DNA of 64,000 bases from Pseudomonas marincola (GCF_900116605.1 NZ_FPBC01000001.1:682001-746000); one strand, 5' to 3'; shown: positions 37,634 through 47,072, numbered from the stretch's first letter. Notes: generated by a model from the sequence alone, not told the origin. Numbers and translations are program-made.

Positions 37634-37977
37634 CTAACACGCTGTTTGGCATCAAAGCCTGTGACACCATGAAGAAAGCCCGGACCTGGCTCGACGAGCA
37701 TCAGGTCAGCTACCAGTTTCACGATTACAAAGCCGTCGGTATCGACCGCGAAAACCTGCAAAAGTGGTGTGATGAACATGGCTGGGAAAAAATCCTCAAC
37801 CGTGCTGGCACGACTTTTCGCAAACTGGACGATGCGCAGAAAAGCGACCTCGACCAGAGCAAGGCCATCGAATTGATGATGGCCCAACCTTCGATGATCA
37901 AACGCCCGGTGTTGGATTTGGGCACTAAAACGCTGGTGGGTTTCAAACCCGAGCTTTACGCCGCAGAAATGGCATAA
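37630..37977 (+). CDS. ArsC/Spx-family protein (YffB-like)
   Basis: A 115-residue thioredoxin-fold protein of the ArsC/Spx family, starting MTNTLFGIKACDTMKKARTW. The single Cys10 stands where arsenate reductases have the catalytic cysteine; the C-terminal IKRPVLDLGTKTLVGFKPE is the YffB/Spx pattern. True arsenate reduction is doubtful for this subgroup; its role is unknown. It overlaps the dapC stop by 4 bp (ATGA), so it is co-translated between dapC and dapD. Confidence 0.9.
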   Translation: MTNTLFGIKACDTMKKARTWLDEHQVSYQFHDYKAVGIDRENLQKWCDEHGWEKILNRAGTTFRKLDDAQKSDLDQSKAIELMMAQPSMIKRPVLDLGTKTLVGFKPELYAAEMA

Positions 37978-37982
37978 GGCCA

Positions 37983-38006
37983 GGCGTCATGCACAGGCAT
38001 GACGCC
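37983..38006. repeat. Perfect hairpin between the ArsC-like gene and dapD
   Basis: GGCGTCATGC (37983-37992), loop ACAG, GCATGACGCC (37997-38006): a 10-bp perfect stem with a 4-nt loop. No T-run follows, so it looks more like an mRNA-stability or processing hairpin than a terminator. It lies 6 nt after the stop of the ArsC-like gene. Confidence 0.6.
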
Positions 38007-38058
38007 GACTGAATAACCCCACGCGCCACACATTGAATTCGCTGTAAGGAAGATAAAC

Positions 38059-39093
38059 ATGAGCAACTCACTATTCAGCCTGGCCTTCGGGGTCGGTACG
38101 CAAAATCGTCAGAGCAACTGGCTCGAAGTCTTCTATGCACAGCCACTGCTCAACCCGAGCGAAGAACTGGTTGCCAAGGCCGCCGAGAAGCTCGGCTACG
38201 ATGGTGGCAATCAGGCCATTGCGTTCACCAATCAGCAAGCGGCGCAACTGGCTGAAGCCCTGAAAAGCGTAGACGAGGTGCAAAGCGCCCTGTTGACCCG
38301 TCTGGCCGAGAGCAACAACCCGCTGGTCGCGACCTTCCTGGCCGAAGACTCATCGCCAACCAGCACGCCAGAGGCTTACCTCAAGCTGCACCTGCTGTCG
38401 CACCGTCTGGTGCAGCCGCACGGCGTCAACCTCAGCGGTATCTTCCCGCTGCTGCCAAACGTGGCATGGACCAGCCAGGGCGCAATCGACCTCGCCGAGC
38501 TGGCTGAGCGTCAACTCGAAGCGCGTCTGCGCGGCGAGCTGCTGGAAGTGTTCTCGGTCGACAAGTTCCCGAAAATGACCGACTACATTGTGCCGAAAGG
38601 TGTGCGCATCGCCGACAGCTCGCGCATCCGTCTGGGCGCCTACATTGGCGAAGGCACCACCGTCATGCACGAAGGCTTCGTCAACTTCAACGCCGGAACC
38701 GCCGGCCCGGGCATGATCGAAGGCCGTGTATCGGCTGGCGTATTCGTGGGTAAAGGTTCCGACCTTGGCGGCGGCTGCTCGACCATGGGCACTTTGTCTG
38801 GCGGCGGCAACATCGTGATCTCGGTCGGCGAAGGCTGCCTGATCGGCGCGAACGCCGGTATCGGTATCCCGCTGGGCGATCGCAATACCGTTGAAGCGGG
38901 CCTGTACGTGACCGCTGGCACCAAGATCAACCTACTCGACGGCGAAGGCAATCTGGTTAAAGTGGTCAAGGGGCGCGACCTGGCTGGCCAACCCGACCTG
39001 TTGTTCCGTCGCAACTCGCTGAGCGGCGCGGTCGAGTGCAAGACGCACAAGTCCGCAATCGAGCTGAACGAGTCGCTGCACGCGCACAACTAA
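38059..39093 (+). CDS. dapD: 2,3,4,5-tetrahydropyridine-2,6-dicarboxylate N-succinyltransferase
   Basis: A 344-residue enzyme, the long DapD form used by Pseudomonas, that succinylates tetrahydrodipicolinate using succinyl-CoA. An N-terminal domain precedes left-handed beta-helix repeats from about residue 180 (VRIADSSRIRLGAYIGEGT, EGRVSAGVFVGKGSDLGGG). AAGGAAGATAAAC precedes the ATG. It acts directly before DapC in the pathway. Confidence 0.95.
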   Translation: MSNSLFSLAFGVGTQNRQSNWLEVFYAQPLLNPSEELVAKAAEKLGYDGGNQAIAFTNQQAAQLAEALKSVDEVQSALLTRLAESNNPLVATFLAEDSSPTSTPEAYLKLHLLSHRLVQPHGVNLSGIFPLLPNVAWTSQGAIDLAELAERQLEARLRGELLEVFSVDKFPKMTDYIVPKGVRIADSSRIRLGAYIGEGTTVMHEGFVNFNAGTAGPGMIEGRVSAGVFVGKGSDLGGGCSTMGTLSGGGNIVISVGEGCLIGANAGIGIPLGDRNTVEAGLYVTAGTKINLLDGEGNLVKVVKGRDLAGQPDLLFRRNSLSGAVECKTHKSAIELNESLHAHN

Positions 39094-39114
39094 GCGCGGC
39101 TGCGCGACTTACGG

Positions 39115-39164
39115 GGAGTCGCTTAAACACGAAGCGCTGTATAAGCTCGTCTTTAAGCGACTCC
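39115..39164. repeat. 13-bp perfect inverted repeat between dapD and csdA
   Basis: GGAGTCGCTTAAA (39115-39127) and TTTAAGCGACTCC (39152-39164) are perfectly complementary, separated by 24 nt. They fill most of the 88-bp gap between dapD and csdA; no T-run follows the right arm. It could end the dapD transcript, protect its 3' end, or hide the csdA ribosome binding site (the right arm ends 17 nt before the csdA ATG). Confidence 0.65.
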
Positions 39165-39181
39165 AATGTCTGGATACCAAC

Positions 39182-40387
39182 ATGTCTTTGCACTCCCCCT
39201 GGCGAGCCGACTTCCCCGGGATTCTGGCGCTTGAAACCGAGCACCAGACCTACCTCGACAGCGCGGCCACCGCGCAAAAACCGCAGAGCGTAATCGACGC
39301 AATCACCGGCTATTACCTGCATGGCGCGGCGAATGTCCATCGTGCCCAGCACGTGCCAGGCGAACGTACGACGCGGGCGTTTGAGGGCACGCGGGAAAAA
39401 GTCAGCCAGTGGTTGAATGCGCAGGACCCGGCGCAAATCATTTTCACTCATGGCGCAACTGAAGCCTTCAATCTGCTGGCCTATGGCCTTGCGGATGTGT
39501 TTCAGGCGGGCGATGAGATTGTCATCAGCGCAGCCGAACACCACGCCAACCTGTTGCCGTGGCAACAACTGGCGCTGCGCAAGCAACTGACCCTGCGCGT
39601 TCTGCCACTGGCAGACGACGGTCAGATTGACCTGCAACAGGCCGCTGAAATAATCGGGCCGCGCACGCGTCTGTTAGCCGTGACCCAGCTTTCCAACGTA
39701 CTGGGCGGCTGGCAGCCCTTGGCCCGGCTACTCGAACTCGGCAAAACACACGGCGCAATCACCGTGGTCGATGGCGCGCAGGGCGTGGTGCATGGCCGCC
39801 ACGATGTGCAGCAACTGGGCTGCGACTTTTATGTTTTCTCCAGCCACAAACTCTACGGCCCGGACGGCGTCGGCGTCATTTCTGGTGAGGCGCAGGCTCT
39901 ACAGCAGTTGCGCCATTGGCAGTTCGGCGGCGAGATGGTGCGCAGCGCAACCTTTGAGTCGGCTGAATTCAATCCGGCGCCCTTGGGCTTCGAGGCTGGC
40001 ACGCCACCGATCAGCAGCGTGATTGGCCTTGGCGCCGCGCTGGATTATCTGAGCGGGCAGAATCCGACGGCCATCGCCGCGCATGAGGCGGCGCTGCATA
40101 AGGCGCTGCTTGCCGGCCTCATTCAGTATCCGCAGGTGAAAATTCTCGGCCAGCCCGAGGTTGCGCTGGTCAGCTTTGTGGTTGATGGCGTGCACAACGC
40201 CGACCTCGCCCACTTGCTCACCGAGCAAGGCATTGCGGTGCGCGTTGGTCATCATTGCGCCATGCCGCTGCTGAAAAGCCTTGGCCAGACGGGAGCGATC
40301 CGTGTGTCGCTGGGTTTGTACAACAACGGCAACGACTTGTTGCGCTTCTTCAATGCCTTTGATCAGGCACTGGAGTTGCTGCAATGA
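39182..40387 (+). CDS. csdA: Cysteine desulfurase CsdA (SufS-like, group II)
   Basis: A 401-residue PLP enzyme taking sulfur from cysteine as persulfide. The PLP lysine is Lys223 in FSSHKLYGPDG and the persulfide cysteine is Cys359 in VGHHCAMPLL. Other signatures are THGATEAFNLLAYGL and the early LDSAATAQKPQSVIDA. It overlaps csdE by 4 bp, and tcdA lies next to them, forming the CsdA-CsdE-CsdL sulfur set. Confidence 0.94.
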   Translation: MSLHSPWRADFPGILALETEHQTYLDSAATAQKPQSVIDAITGYYLHGAANVHRAQHVPGERTTRAFEGTREKVSQWLNAQDPAQIIFTHGATEAFNLLAYGLADVFQAGDEIVISAAEHHANLLPWQQLALRKQLTLRVLPLADDGQIDLQQAAEIIGPRTRLLAVTQLSNVLGGWQPLARLLELGKTHGAITVVDGAQGVVHGRHDVQQLGCDFYVFSSHKLYGPDGVGVISGEAQALQQLRHWQFGGEMVRSATFESAEFNPAPLGFEAGTPPISSVIGLGAALDYLSGQNPTAIAAHEAALHKALLAGLIQYPQVKILGQPEVALVSFVVDGVHNADLAHLLTEQGIAVRVGHHCAMPLLKSLGQTGAIRVSLGLYNNGNDLLRFFNAFDQALELLQ

Positions 40388-40806
40388 GCCCGCAGGACTT
40401 GTCCGCCCCTGCGACCGAAGCGCTTAGCGCGTTTCAGGCCGCTGGTAGCTGGGAGCAACGCGCGCGACTGCTGATGCAATGGGGCGCACGGCTCGAACCG
40501 CTGAGTGACGCGCAACTCTGTGAAGAGAATCGCGTGCATGGCTGCGAAAGCCAGGTCTGGCTGGTTGCGCAACAACACGGTGATAGCTGGCAGTTCAACG
40601 CCAGCAGCGACGCCCGCCTGTTGCGCGGACTGCTCAGCGTATTGCTGGTTCGGGTCAACGGTTTGTCTGCCGGTGAACTGGCGCAACTCGACCTGATCGA
40701 CTGGTTTAATCAGCTCGGCCTGTCACGGCAATTGTCACCCTCGCGCAGCAACGGCCTCAACGCCGTGCTGCAGCGCATGCAGCAGTTGGCGGTCAGCTCG
40801 GCTTAA
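40384..40806 (+). CDS. csdE: Sulfur acceptor CsdE (SufE family)
   Basis: A 140-residue SufE-fold protein that accepts persulfide sulfur from CsdA. The acceptor cysteine is Cys54 in RVHGCESQVWLV, the family signature. It is translated together with csdA (4-bp overlap), and its 3' end overlaps the convergent tcdA gene by 14 bp. Confidence 0.93.
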   Translation: MSPQDLSAPATEALSAFQAAGSWEQRARLLMQWGARLEPLSDAQLCEENRVHGCESQVWLVAQQHGDSWQFNASSDARLLRGLLSVLLVRVNGLSAGELAQLDLIDWFNQLGLSRQLSPSRSNGLNAVLQRMQQLAVSSA

Positions 40807-41602
40807 CCCGCTCGGATGGCCGGCGCACGCCCTCCACCAATTTCTCCACGGTTTTACTCACGGCGACCATGCCGAAGGTCGCCGTCACCATCATCGCCGC
40901 GCCAAGCCCGCCCGCACAATCGAGGGCCACGGCGTCGCCGACAAAGCTCTTGCTCAGGCACATCGAACCATTGGGCAGCGGGTAGCGTAATTGCTCGGTT
41001 GAGAACACGCACGGCACGCTGTAATTACGCCCCTGAGTGCGCGAGAAGCTGTAATCACGGCGCAATGTTGAGCGTACTTTGGATGCCAGCGGGTCGTTGA
41101 ACGTCTTGTTCAGATCGCCCACGCGAATCTGCGTCGGATCAATCTGGCCGCCCGCACCGCCCGTGGTGACGATTTGAATCTTGCGCCGCTTGCACCACGA
41201 AATCAGCGCCGCCTTGGCGTTAACACTGTCGATGCAATCAATGACCGCATCCATGTCTTCGGTGATGTACTCGGCCATGGTTTCACGGGTCACGAAATCA
41301 GTGACCGCATGCACCTTGCACGCCGGATTGATCGCCCTTACCCGCTCGGCCATCACCTCGACCTTGGACTTGCCGACAGCGCCGTCCATTGCGTGGATTT
41401 GCCGATTGGTGTTGGTGATGCACACGTCATCGAGATCGAACAACGAAATCTCGCCCACGCCCGAGCGCGCTAAGGCTTCGGCCGCCCACGAGCCAACGCC
41501 GCCAATCCCGACCACGGCCACATGCGCCGCCAATAGACGCTCAGCGCCTTGCTGGCCATAGAGTCTGGCGATACCGCCGAAGCGTTGTGGGTCGAACGTC
41601 AT
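40793..41602 (-). CDS. tcdA: tRNA threonylcarbamoyladenosine dehydratase TcdA (CsdL)
   Basis: A 269-residue E1-like ThiF/MoeB-fold protein that cyclises t6A37 to ct6A in tRNA using ATP. The ATP-binding VVGIGGVGSWAAEALARSG is at about 30-48, and DLDDVCITNTNRQ follows. In E. coli it takes part in the CsdA-CsdE system; here it faces those genes tail to tail with a 14-bp overlap. Confidence 0.94.
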   Translation of the reverse strand: MTFDPQRFGGIARLYGQQGAERLLAAHVAVVGIGGVGSWAAEALARSGVGEISLFDLDDVCITNTNRQIHAMDGAVGKSKVEVMAERVRAINPACKVHAVTDFVTRETMAEYITEDMDAVIDCIDSVNAKAALISWCKRRKIQIVTTGGAGGQIDPTQIRVGDLNKTFNDPLASKVRSTLRRDYSFSRTQGRNYSVPCVFSTEQLRYPLPNGSMCLSKSFVGDAVALDCAGGLGAAMMVTATFGMVAVSKTVEKLVEGVRRPSERVKPS

Positions 41603-41925
41603 TACTGTCCCCTGAAGGCGGCTATTAAATGCAGGCGCGCATTATAGAAAGCTCAGCGCAAACCCCCAAGCCCGCTGGTAGATAAGCCGTAATCAGCCAG
41701 CAGCGAAACGCGCCGCCGCTTATTAAGGGCAGGAAGTTAGGTGTAGGAAATTTCGAACTCATTGCAAACGCGACGCTCTAACCTTCATCGTTAAATATTG
41801 CCTTTGGGAGCAGTGCATACGCAGGCTATACAGCCTGCCTGGGTGAGAGTAGGATGCGCGCCAACCGGCGTTCGCCGGATTCTCCCTGCTCCCTTCTGCT
41901 ACTTTCTGCGGAATTTGAAAACACC
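41603..41925. other. tcdA-ndvB divergent intergenic region with hairpins
   Basis: The 323-bp gap has two small perfect hairpins on the ndvB side: GCAGGCT/AGCCTGC (41821-41838, loop ATAC) and CCGGCG/CGCCGG (41865-41878, loop TT). These would fall in the ndvB leader. A longer in-frame start at 41854 exists but the family start is at 41926. No promoter was assigned confidently. Confidence 0.45.
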
Positions 41926-44517
41926 ATGCCATCGCGCAAATTTGGTCTCAACCTGGTTGTTGTACTGGCAATTGCCGCTCTGTTTTCCGGTATCTGGGCG
42001 CTGTATAACCGCCCTGTTACGGCACCGGACTGGCCCGAACAGATATCCGGATTCTCCTTCTCGCCATTTCGCCAGGGGCAAGATCCGCAGAACAATACCT
42101 ACCCGAACGATGAAGAGATCCGCTCCGACCTTGAGCTGCTCTCCAAGCACACCGATAACATCCGCACCTATTCGGTCGATGGTACGTTAGCTGACATCCC
42201 ACGACTGGCCGAAGAGTTTGGTCTGCGCGTCACCCTGGGTATCTGGATCAGCAATGATGAGGTGCGCAATGCCCGCGAGATCGCCCGTGCGATCGAGCTG
42301 GCAAACACATCGCGCAGCGTCGTGCGGGTTGTGGTGGGCAACGAGGCCTTGTTCCGTGAGGAAATCACCGCCGACAAGCTCATCGAATACCTCGATTACG
42401 TGCGCAGCAAAGTCAAAGTGCCGGTGACCACCTCCGAGCAGTGGCACATCTGGGAGAAGTACCCCGAGCTTGGCCAGCACTCCGACCTGATCGCCGCGCA
42501 CGTGCTGCCTTACTGGGAATTTATTCCCATGAAGGACTCGACCGAGTTCGTGCTTGAGCGTGCCCGAGACCTGAAAAACCTGTTCCCGAAAAAGCCGCTG
42601 CTGCTTTCCGAAGTGGGCTGGCCGAGTAACGGCCGCATGCGTGGCGGCGCCGATGCCAGCCAGGCGGATCAGGCCATTTATCTGCGCACCCTGGTCAATA
42701 CACTGAATGCCAAGGGCTACAGCTACTTTGTGATCGAGGCGTTCGACCAGCCGTGGAAAATCAGCGATGAAGGCTCAGTGGGCGCCTATTGGGGTGTGTA
42801 TAACCTTGATCGAAATCCCAAGTTCAACCTGACCGGGCCGGTCGTGGCGATTCCCCAGTGGCGTCTGCTGGCGATTGGTTCTGTGGTCATGGCCTTGCTG
42901 TCGCTCGCCCTGCTGCTGATCGACGGCAGCGCCCTACGCCAGAACGGCCGGACCTTCCTGACCTTTGTCGCCTTTGCCGGCGGTTCGGCGCTGGTGTGGA
43001 TCGGCTACGACTACAGCCAGCAATACAGCACCTGGTTCAGCCTGACGGTCGGCCTGTTGCTGGGTGTCGGCGCGCTCGGCGTGTTTATCGTGTTGCTCAC
43101 CGAGGCCCATGAACTGGCCGAAGCCGTTTGGACGCGCGTACGCCGGCGTCCTTTCAGGCCGATTGTGGGCGAGTCTGATTACCGTCCCAAAGTGTCGATT
43201 CATGTGCCGTGTTACAACGAGCCGCCGGAGATGGTCAAACAGACCCTCGACGCCCTCGCCCGCCTCGATTATCCGGATTTTGAAGTGTTGCTGATCGACA
43301 ACAACACCAAGGACCCGGCGGTGTGGGAACCGGTGCAGGCGTATTGCGAACAACTGGGCCCGCGTTTCAGGTTCTTCCACGTCGCACCGCTTGCAGGCTT
43401 CAAGGGCGGCGCACTCAACTACATTCTGCCGCACACCGCGCCAGACGCTGAAGTGGTGGCCGTAATCGACTCGGACTACTGCGTAGACCCGAACTGGCTC
43501 AAGCACATGGTGCCGCACTTTGCCGACCCGAGCATTGCCGTGGTGCAGTCGCCGCAGGATTACCGCGACGGCACTGAAAGCACCTTCAAGAAGCTTTGCT
43601 ACGCCGAATACAAAGGCTTTTTCCATATCGGCATGGTCACGCGCAACGACCGCAACGCGATCATCCAGCACGGCACCATGACCATGATCCGGCGCAAGGT
43701 GATGGATGAACTGCAATGGGCCGACTGGACCATCTGCGAAGACGCCGAGCTGGGTCTGCGCGTGTTCGAGAAGGGCTATCAAGCCGCGTATGCCTACGAC
43801 AGTTATGGCAAAGGCCTGATGCCCGACACCTTTATCGACTACAAGAAGCAGCGCTTCCGTTGGTCGTATGGCGCTATCCAGATCATGAAAGGCCACGCCA
43901 AGAGCTTGTTTGGCCGCGACTCGACGCTCAAGCGCGGGCAGCGTTATCACTTTATTGCGGGCTGGTTGCCGTGGATTGCCGATGGCCTGAACATCTTCTT
44001 CACCGCCGGTGCCCTGCTCTGGTCGGCGGCGATGATCATCGTGCCGCAACGAGTTGACCCGCCGCTGTTGATTTTCGCAATCCCGCCACTGGCGTTGTTT
44101 GTGTTCAAGATCGGCAAGATCCTGTTCCTTTACCAGCGTAATGTCGGGGTCAACCTGAAGGATGCCTTCTGCGCCGCCGTGGCCGGTTTGGCGTTGTCCC
44201 ACACCATTGCCAAAGCCGTGCTGTACGGAGCGTTCACCACCAGCATTCCGTTCTTCCGAACACCGAAGATGCGCAGCAGCCATGGCTTTATGGTGGCGCT
44301 GGCCGAGGCCCGTGAAGAGGTATTCCTGATGCTCCTGCTCTGGGGCGCAGCGGCAGGTATCGCGCTGGTTCAGGGGCTGCCGAGCGCAGACGTGAAGTTC
44401 TGGATCACCACATTGTTGGTGCAGTCACTGCCGTATCTGGCGGCGCTGATCATGGCGATGCTGTCTTCCTTGCCCAAACCCAAGGAAGACGAGGCGCCCG
44501 AGACCGCCCCAGCTTAA
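41926..44517 (+). CDS. ndvB: Beta-glucan synthase, GH17 plus GT2 fusion (NdvB type)
   Basis: An 863-residue membrane protein. An N-terminal helix is followed by a periplasmic GH17 glucanase-like domain (about 40-300) with both catalytic glutamates, Glu140 in VVGNEALF and Glu229 in LLSEVGWPSNG. Helices then lead to a cytoplasmic GT2 domain (about 415-650): HVPCYNEPPEM, Asp515/Asp517 in DSDYC, Asp606 in CEDAELGL, and QRFRW at 642-646; C-terminal helices follow. The P. aeruginosa neighbour of dapE with this architecture is NdvB, which makes cyclic beta-1,3-glucans tied to biofilm tolerance; the symbol rests on synteny and architecture. Confidence 0.85.
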   Translation: MPSRKFGLNLVVVLAIAALFSGIWALYNRPVTAPDWPEQISGFSFSPFRQGQDPQNNTYPNDEEIRSDLELLSKHTDNIRTYSVDGTLADIPRLAEEFGLRVTLGIWISNDEVRNAREIARAIELANTSRSVVRVVVGNEALFREEITADKLIEYLDYVRSKVKVPVTTSEQWHIWEKYPELGQHSDLIAAHVLPYWEFIPMKDSTEFVLERARDLKNLFPKKPLLLSEVGWPSNGRMRGGADASQADQAIYLRTLVNTLNAKGYSYFVIEAFDQPWKISDEGSVGAYWGVYNLDRNPKFNLTGPVVAIPQWRLLAIGSVVMALLSLALLLIDGSALRQNGRTFLTFVAFAGGSALVWIGYDYSQQYSTWFSLTVGLLLGVGALGVFIVLLTEAHELAEAVWTRVRRRPFRPIVGESDYRPKVSIHVPCYNEPPEMVKQTLDALARLDYPDFEVLLIDNNTKDPAVWEPVQAYCEQLGPRFRFFHVAPLAGFKGGALNYILPHTAPDAEVVAVIDSDYCVDPNWLKHMVPHFADPSIAVVQSPQDYRDGTESTFKKLCYAEYKGFFHIGMVTRNDRNAIIQHGTMTMIRRKVMDELQWADWTICEDAELGLRVFEKGYQAAYAYDSYGKGLMPDTFIDYKKQRFRWSYGAIQIMKGHAKSLFGRDSTLKRGQRYHFIAGWLPWIADGLNIFFTAGALLWSAAMIIVPQRVDPPLLIFAIPPLALFVFKIGKILFLYQRNVGVNLKDAFCAAVAGLALSHTIAKAVLYGAFTTSIPFFRTPKMRSSHGFMVALAEAREEVFLMLLLWGAAAGIALVQGLPSADVKFWITTLLVQSLPYLAALIMAMLSSLPKPKEDEAPETAPA

Positions 44518-44634
44518 GCCTGAATAACCTGCTTGCAGCGCAAGGTGCATGCAGATCAGCAGTTTCGGCGGCCAATGGCCGCCGTTTTGCTTTAAGATGT
44601 CGGCCTTTCTGCTGACCGTTGCCCTGGAGTCGTA

Positions 44635-45780
44635 ATGACCACCCTGACCCCGACCCTCGAACTTGCCTGCGATCTGATTCGTCGCCCTTCCGTGACGCCG
44701 GTCGATGAAGGCTGCCAAGAGTTGATGATGCGCCGCCTGGCCGACATTGGCTTCAACGTAGAGCCGATGCGCATCGAGGAAGTCGATAACTTTTGGGCCA
44801 CTCACGGTCACTCGAAAACCGGCCCGGTGTTGTGCTTTGCCGGCCACACCGATGTGGTGCCGACAGGCCCGGTGCAGGCATGGCAGCACCAGCCGTTCGA
44901 TGCTCTGATCGACGAGCAAGGTATGCTTTGCGGCCGTGGCGCCGCGGACATGAAAGGCAGCCTGGCGTCGATGATTGTCGCGGTCGAGCGCTTTATTGCC
45001 GATCATCCGCAGCACAAAGGCGGCATCGCCTTCCTGATTACCAGCGATGAAGAAGGCCCGGCGCATCATGGTACCAAGGCCGTGGTCGAACGCCTGATGG
45101 ACCGTGGCGAGCGCATGGACTGGTGCATTGTGGGTGAACCTTCGAGCACCTCCAAAGTCGGCGACGTGGTCAAGAATGGCCGTCGTGGCTCGCTCGGCTG
45201 CACCCTCACGGTGAACGGCGTTCAAGGCCACGTGGCTTACCCGCATCTGGCCAAGAACCCGATCCATCTGGCGGCTCCGGCGCTGGCCGAACTGGCTGCC
45301 GAACATTGGGATGACGGCAACGACTTCTTCCCGCCGACCAGTTTCCAGATCTCCAATATCAACTCTGGCACCGGCGCGACCAACGTTATTCCGGGCGAGC
45401 TGCGCACCATCTTCAACTTCCGCTTCTCGACCGAGTCGACCGTTGAAGGCTTGCAGCAGCGTGTGCGCGAGATCCTCGACAAGCACCAACTCGACTATCA
45501 CCTTGAGTGGGCTCTTTCCGGCCTGCCGTTTCTTACCGAGCCAGGCGCTTTGCTGGATGCCGTGAGCGATAGCGTGCGCAGCGTAACCGGTCAGGAAACC
45601 CGCGCCAGCACCAGCGGCGGCACGTCCGATGGGCGTTTCATTGCCACCATGGGCGCTCAGGTTGTCGAACTTGGGCCGGTCAACGCAACGATTCATCAGG
45701 TCAACGAGCGCGTACTCGCCAGCGACCTCGACCTGCTGACCGAAATCTACTACCAGACGCTGGTCAATCTGCTGACATGA
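44635..45780 (+). CDS. dapE: Succinyl-diaminopimelate desuccinylase
   Basis: A 381-residue M20-family di-zinc hydrolase that removes succinate from N-succinyl-diaminopimelate, completing the branch begun by DapD and DapC in this window. Zinc ligands are in [22 protein letters not shown] and [12 protein letters not shown]. Its stop overlaps the rlmA start by 4 bp. Confidence 0.97.
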   Translation: MTTLTPTLELACDLIRRPSVTPVDEGCQELMMRRLADIGFNVEPMRIEEVDNFWATHGHSKTGPVLCFAGHTDVVPTGPVQAWQHQPFDALIDEQGMLCGRGAADMKGSLASMIVAVERFIADHPQHKGGIAFLITSDEEGPAHHGTKAVVERLMDRGERMDWCIVGEPSSTSKVGDVVKNGRRGSLGCTLTVNGVQGHVAYPHLAKNPIHLAAPALAELAAEHWDDGNDFFPPTSFQISNINSGTGATNVIPGELRTIFNFRFSTESTVEGLQQRVREILDKHQLDYHLEWALSGLPFLTEPGALLDAVSDSVRSVTGQETRASTSGGTSDGRFIATMGAQVVELGPVNATIHQVNERVLASDLDLLTEIYYQTLVNLLT

Positions 45781-46598
45781 GCCAGAGCCGTTCAAGCCTC
45801 ATTTGCCCGATTTGCCACGGCGCGCTCAGCGCTGTGGATAACGGCGTCGCCTGCCCGGCCAACCACCGCTTCGACCGGGCGCGTCAGGGCTATCTGAATC
45901 TGTTGCCGGTGCAGCACAAGAACAGTCGCGACCCGGGCGATAATGCCGCGATGGTTGCTGCACGCCGCGACTTTCTCGAAGCCGGTCACTATGCCCCGCT
46001 GGCCAAGCGTCTGGCCGAACTGGCTGCCAGCTATGCGCCGCAGCAGTGGCTGGATATTGGCTGCGGTGAAGGTTATTACACCGCACAGATAGCCGAGCAA
46101 TTGCCGCAAGCACAAGGCTACGCGCTGGATATCTCGCGCGAGGCGGTAAAGCGTGCGTGCCGCCGAGCGCCCTCGGTAGAGTGGCTGGTGGCGAGCATGG
46201 CGCGGGTGCCTTTAGCCGATGCATCGTGCCAGTTGCTCGCCAGCGTTTTCAGCCCGCTCGACTGGCAGGAAGCCAAGCGCCTGCTCTCGCCCGGCGGCGG
46301 TTTGCTGCGCATGGGGCCAACACGTGAACACCTGATGCAGTTGCGCGAAAAACTCTACGACGAGGTGCGCGACTACGATGACCAAAAGCATCTGGAACTG
46401 ATTCCACAAGGCATGCGCCTGGCGCACAGCGAAGTGCTGGAGTTCGAGCTGCAATTGCAACACAGTGCTGACCGCGCCAATTTGCTGGCAATGACCCCGC
46501 ATGGCTGGCGCGCCAGTGCCGAGCGCCGCGAGGCCGTGATTGCCGAGCCGCTGCAGGTTAAAGTGTCGATTCGTTATGACTGGATTGTGCTCGACTAG
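45777..46598 (+). CDS. rlmA: 23S rRNA (guanine(745)-N(1))-methyltransferase
   Basis: A 273-residue SAM-dependent methyltransferase. An N-terminal zinc finger uses Cys10, Cys13, Cys26 and His30 ([14 protein letters not shown]), and the SAM motif I is [12 protein letters not shown] at about residue 93. The segment [20 protein letters not shown] is characteristic of RlmA. It overlaps dapE by 4 bp. Confidence 0.93.
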   Translation: MSQSRSSLICPICHGALSAVDNGVACPANHRFDRARQGYLNLLPVQHKNSRDPGDNAAMVAARRDFLEAGHYAPLAKRLAELAASYAPQQWLDIGCGEGYYTAQIAEQLPQAQGYALDISREAVKRACRRAPSVEWLVASMARVPLADASCQLLASVFSPLDWQEAKRLLSPGGGLLRMGPTREHLMQLREKLYDEVRDYDDQKHLELIPQGMRLAHSEVLEFELQLQHSADRANLLAMTPHGWRASAERREAVIAEPLQVKVSIRYDWIVLD

Positions 46599-46652
46599 AG
46601 TTCAACCGGCCCAATCCATTCAATGCCAGACAGTCCAAAGGTATTTACCATC

Positions 46653-47024
46653 ATGCGCCAACCCGATATCGAGATTTACCTGAAAGACGCCGACCATAAC
46701 GACATCAGCAACTGGCTGACCACGGCCATTGGCCCGTGCTCCGATTGGCAGCAAAAGGGCCAGACCTTCAAGTGCAAGGCCGGCGATGTCGCGGTGACCT
46801 GGCTGCCAAAAGCGGTCGGCAAATGGCACAGCCTGTATCTCGAAAGCGCAGACACCCCTTGGGAAGATGATCTGGCGTGTGCACAAGCAGCCTTTGCCGC
46901 TCTCAACGTAGAAGTACGCTGCGCGCCTGGCACTTGGGTTGAAGAAGAAAGTGTCGAGCAGGCCGACCGCTGGATGCGCATCAGCGCCGATGGCGTCGAA
47001 GAAATCACCTGGCGCACTCAGTAA
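46653..47024 (+). CDS. Conserved hypothetical protein, 123 residues
   Basis: A small acidic soluble protein starting MRQPDIEIYLKDADHNDISN, without signal peptide or membrane helix. The same kind of gene sits between rlmA and a cold-shock gene in other Pseudomonas, so it is a real, conserved gene of unknown function. The ATG at 46653 is preferred over one 30 nt upstream for family-like length, but no strong ribosome binding site decides. It is followed by a bidirectional terminator. Confidence 0.8.
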   Translation: MRQPDIEIYLKDADHNDISNWLTTAIGPCSDWQQKGQTFKCKAGDVAVTWLPKAVGKWHSLYLESADTPWEDDLACAQAAFAALNVEVRCAPGTWVEEESVEQADRWMRISADGVEEITWRTQ

Positions 47025-47043
47025 TTGCATGTGAGCCGCGCAT

Positions 47044-47072
47044 AAAAAAACCCGTCGATGACGGGTTTTTTT
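47044..47072. terminator. Bidirectional intrinsic terminator
   Basis: Seven A, CCCGTC, loop GAT, GACGGG, seven T: a perfect stem flanked by A- and T-runs, so it works in both directions. It separates the convergent 123-residue gene and the cold-shock gene. Confidence 0.9.

Noticed and set aside
37630..37977. Calling the ArsC-like protein an arsenate reductase
   Set aside because: No ars genes are nearby and the YffB/Spx-type C-terminus points to a different subgroup.
42934..44283. A 449-codon frame opposite the GT2 domain of ndvB
   Set aside because: Shadow of a gene with every GT2 catalytic motif in place.
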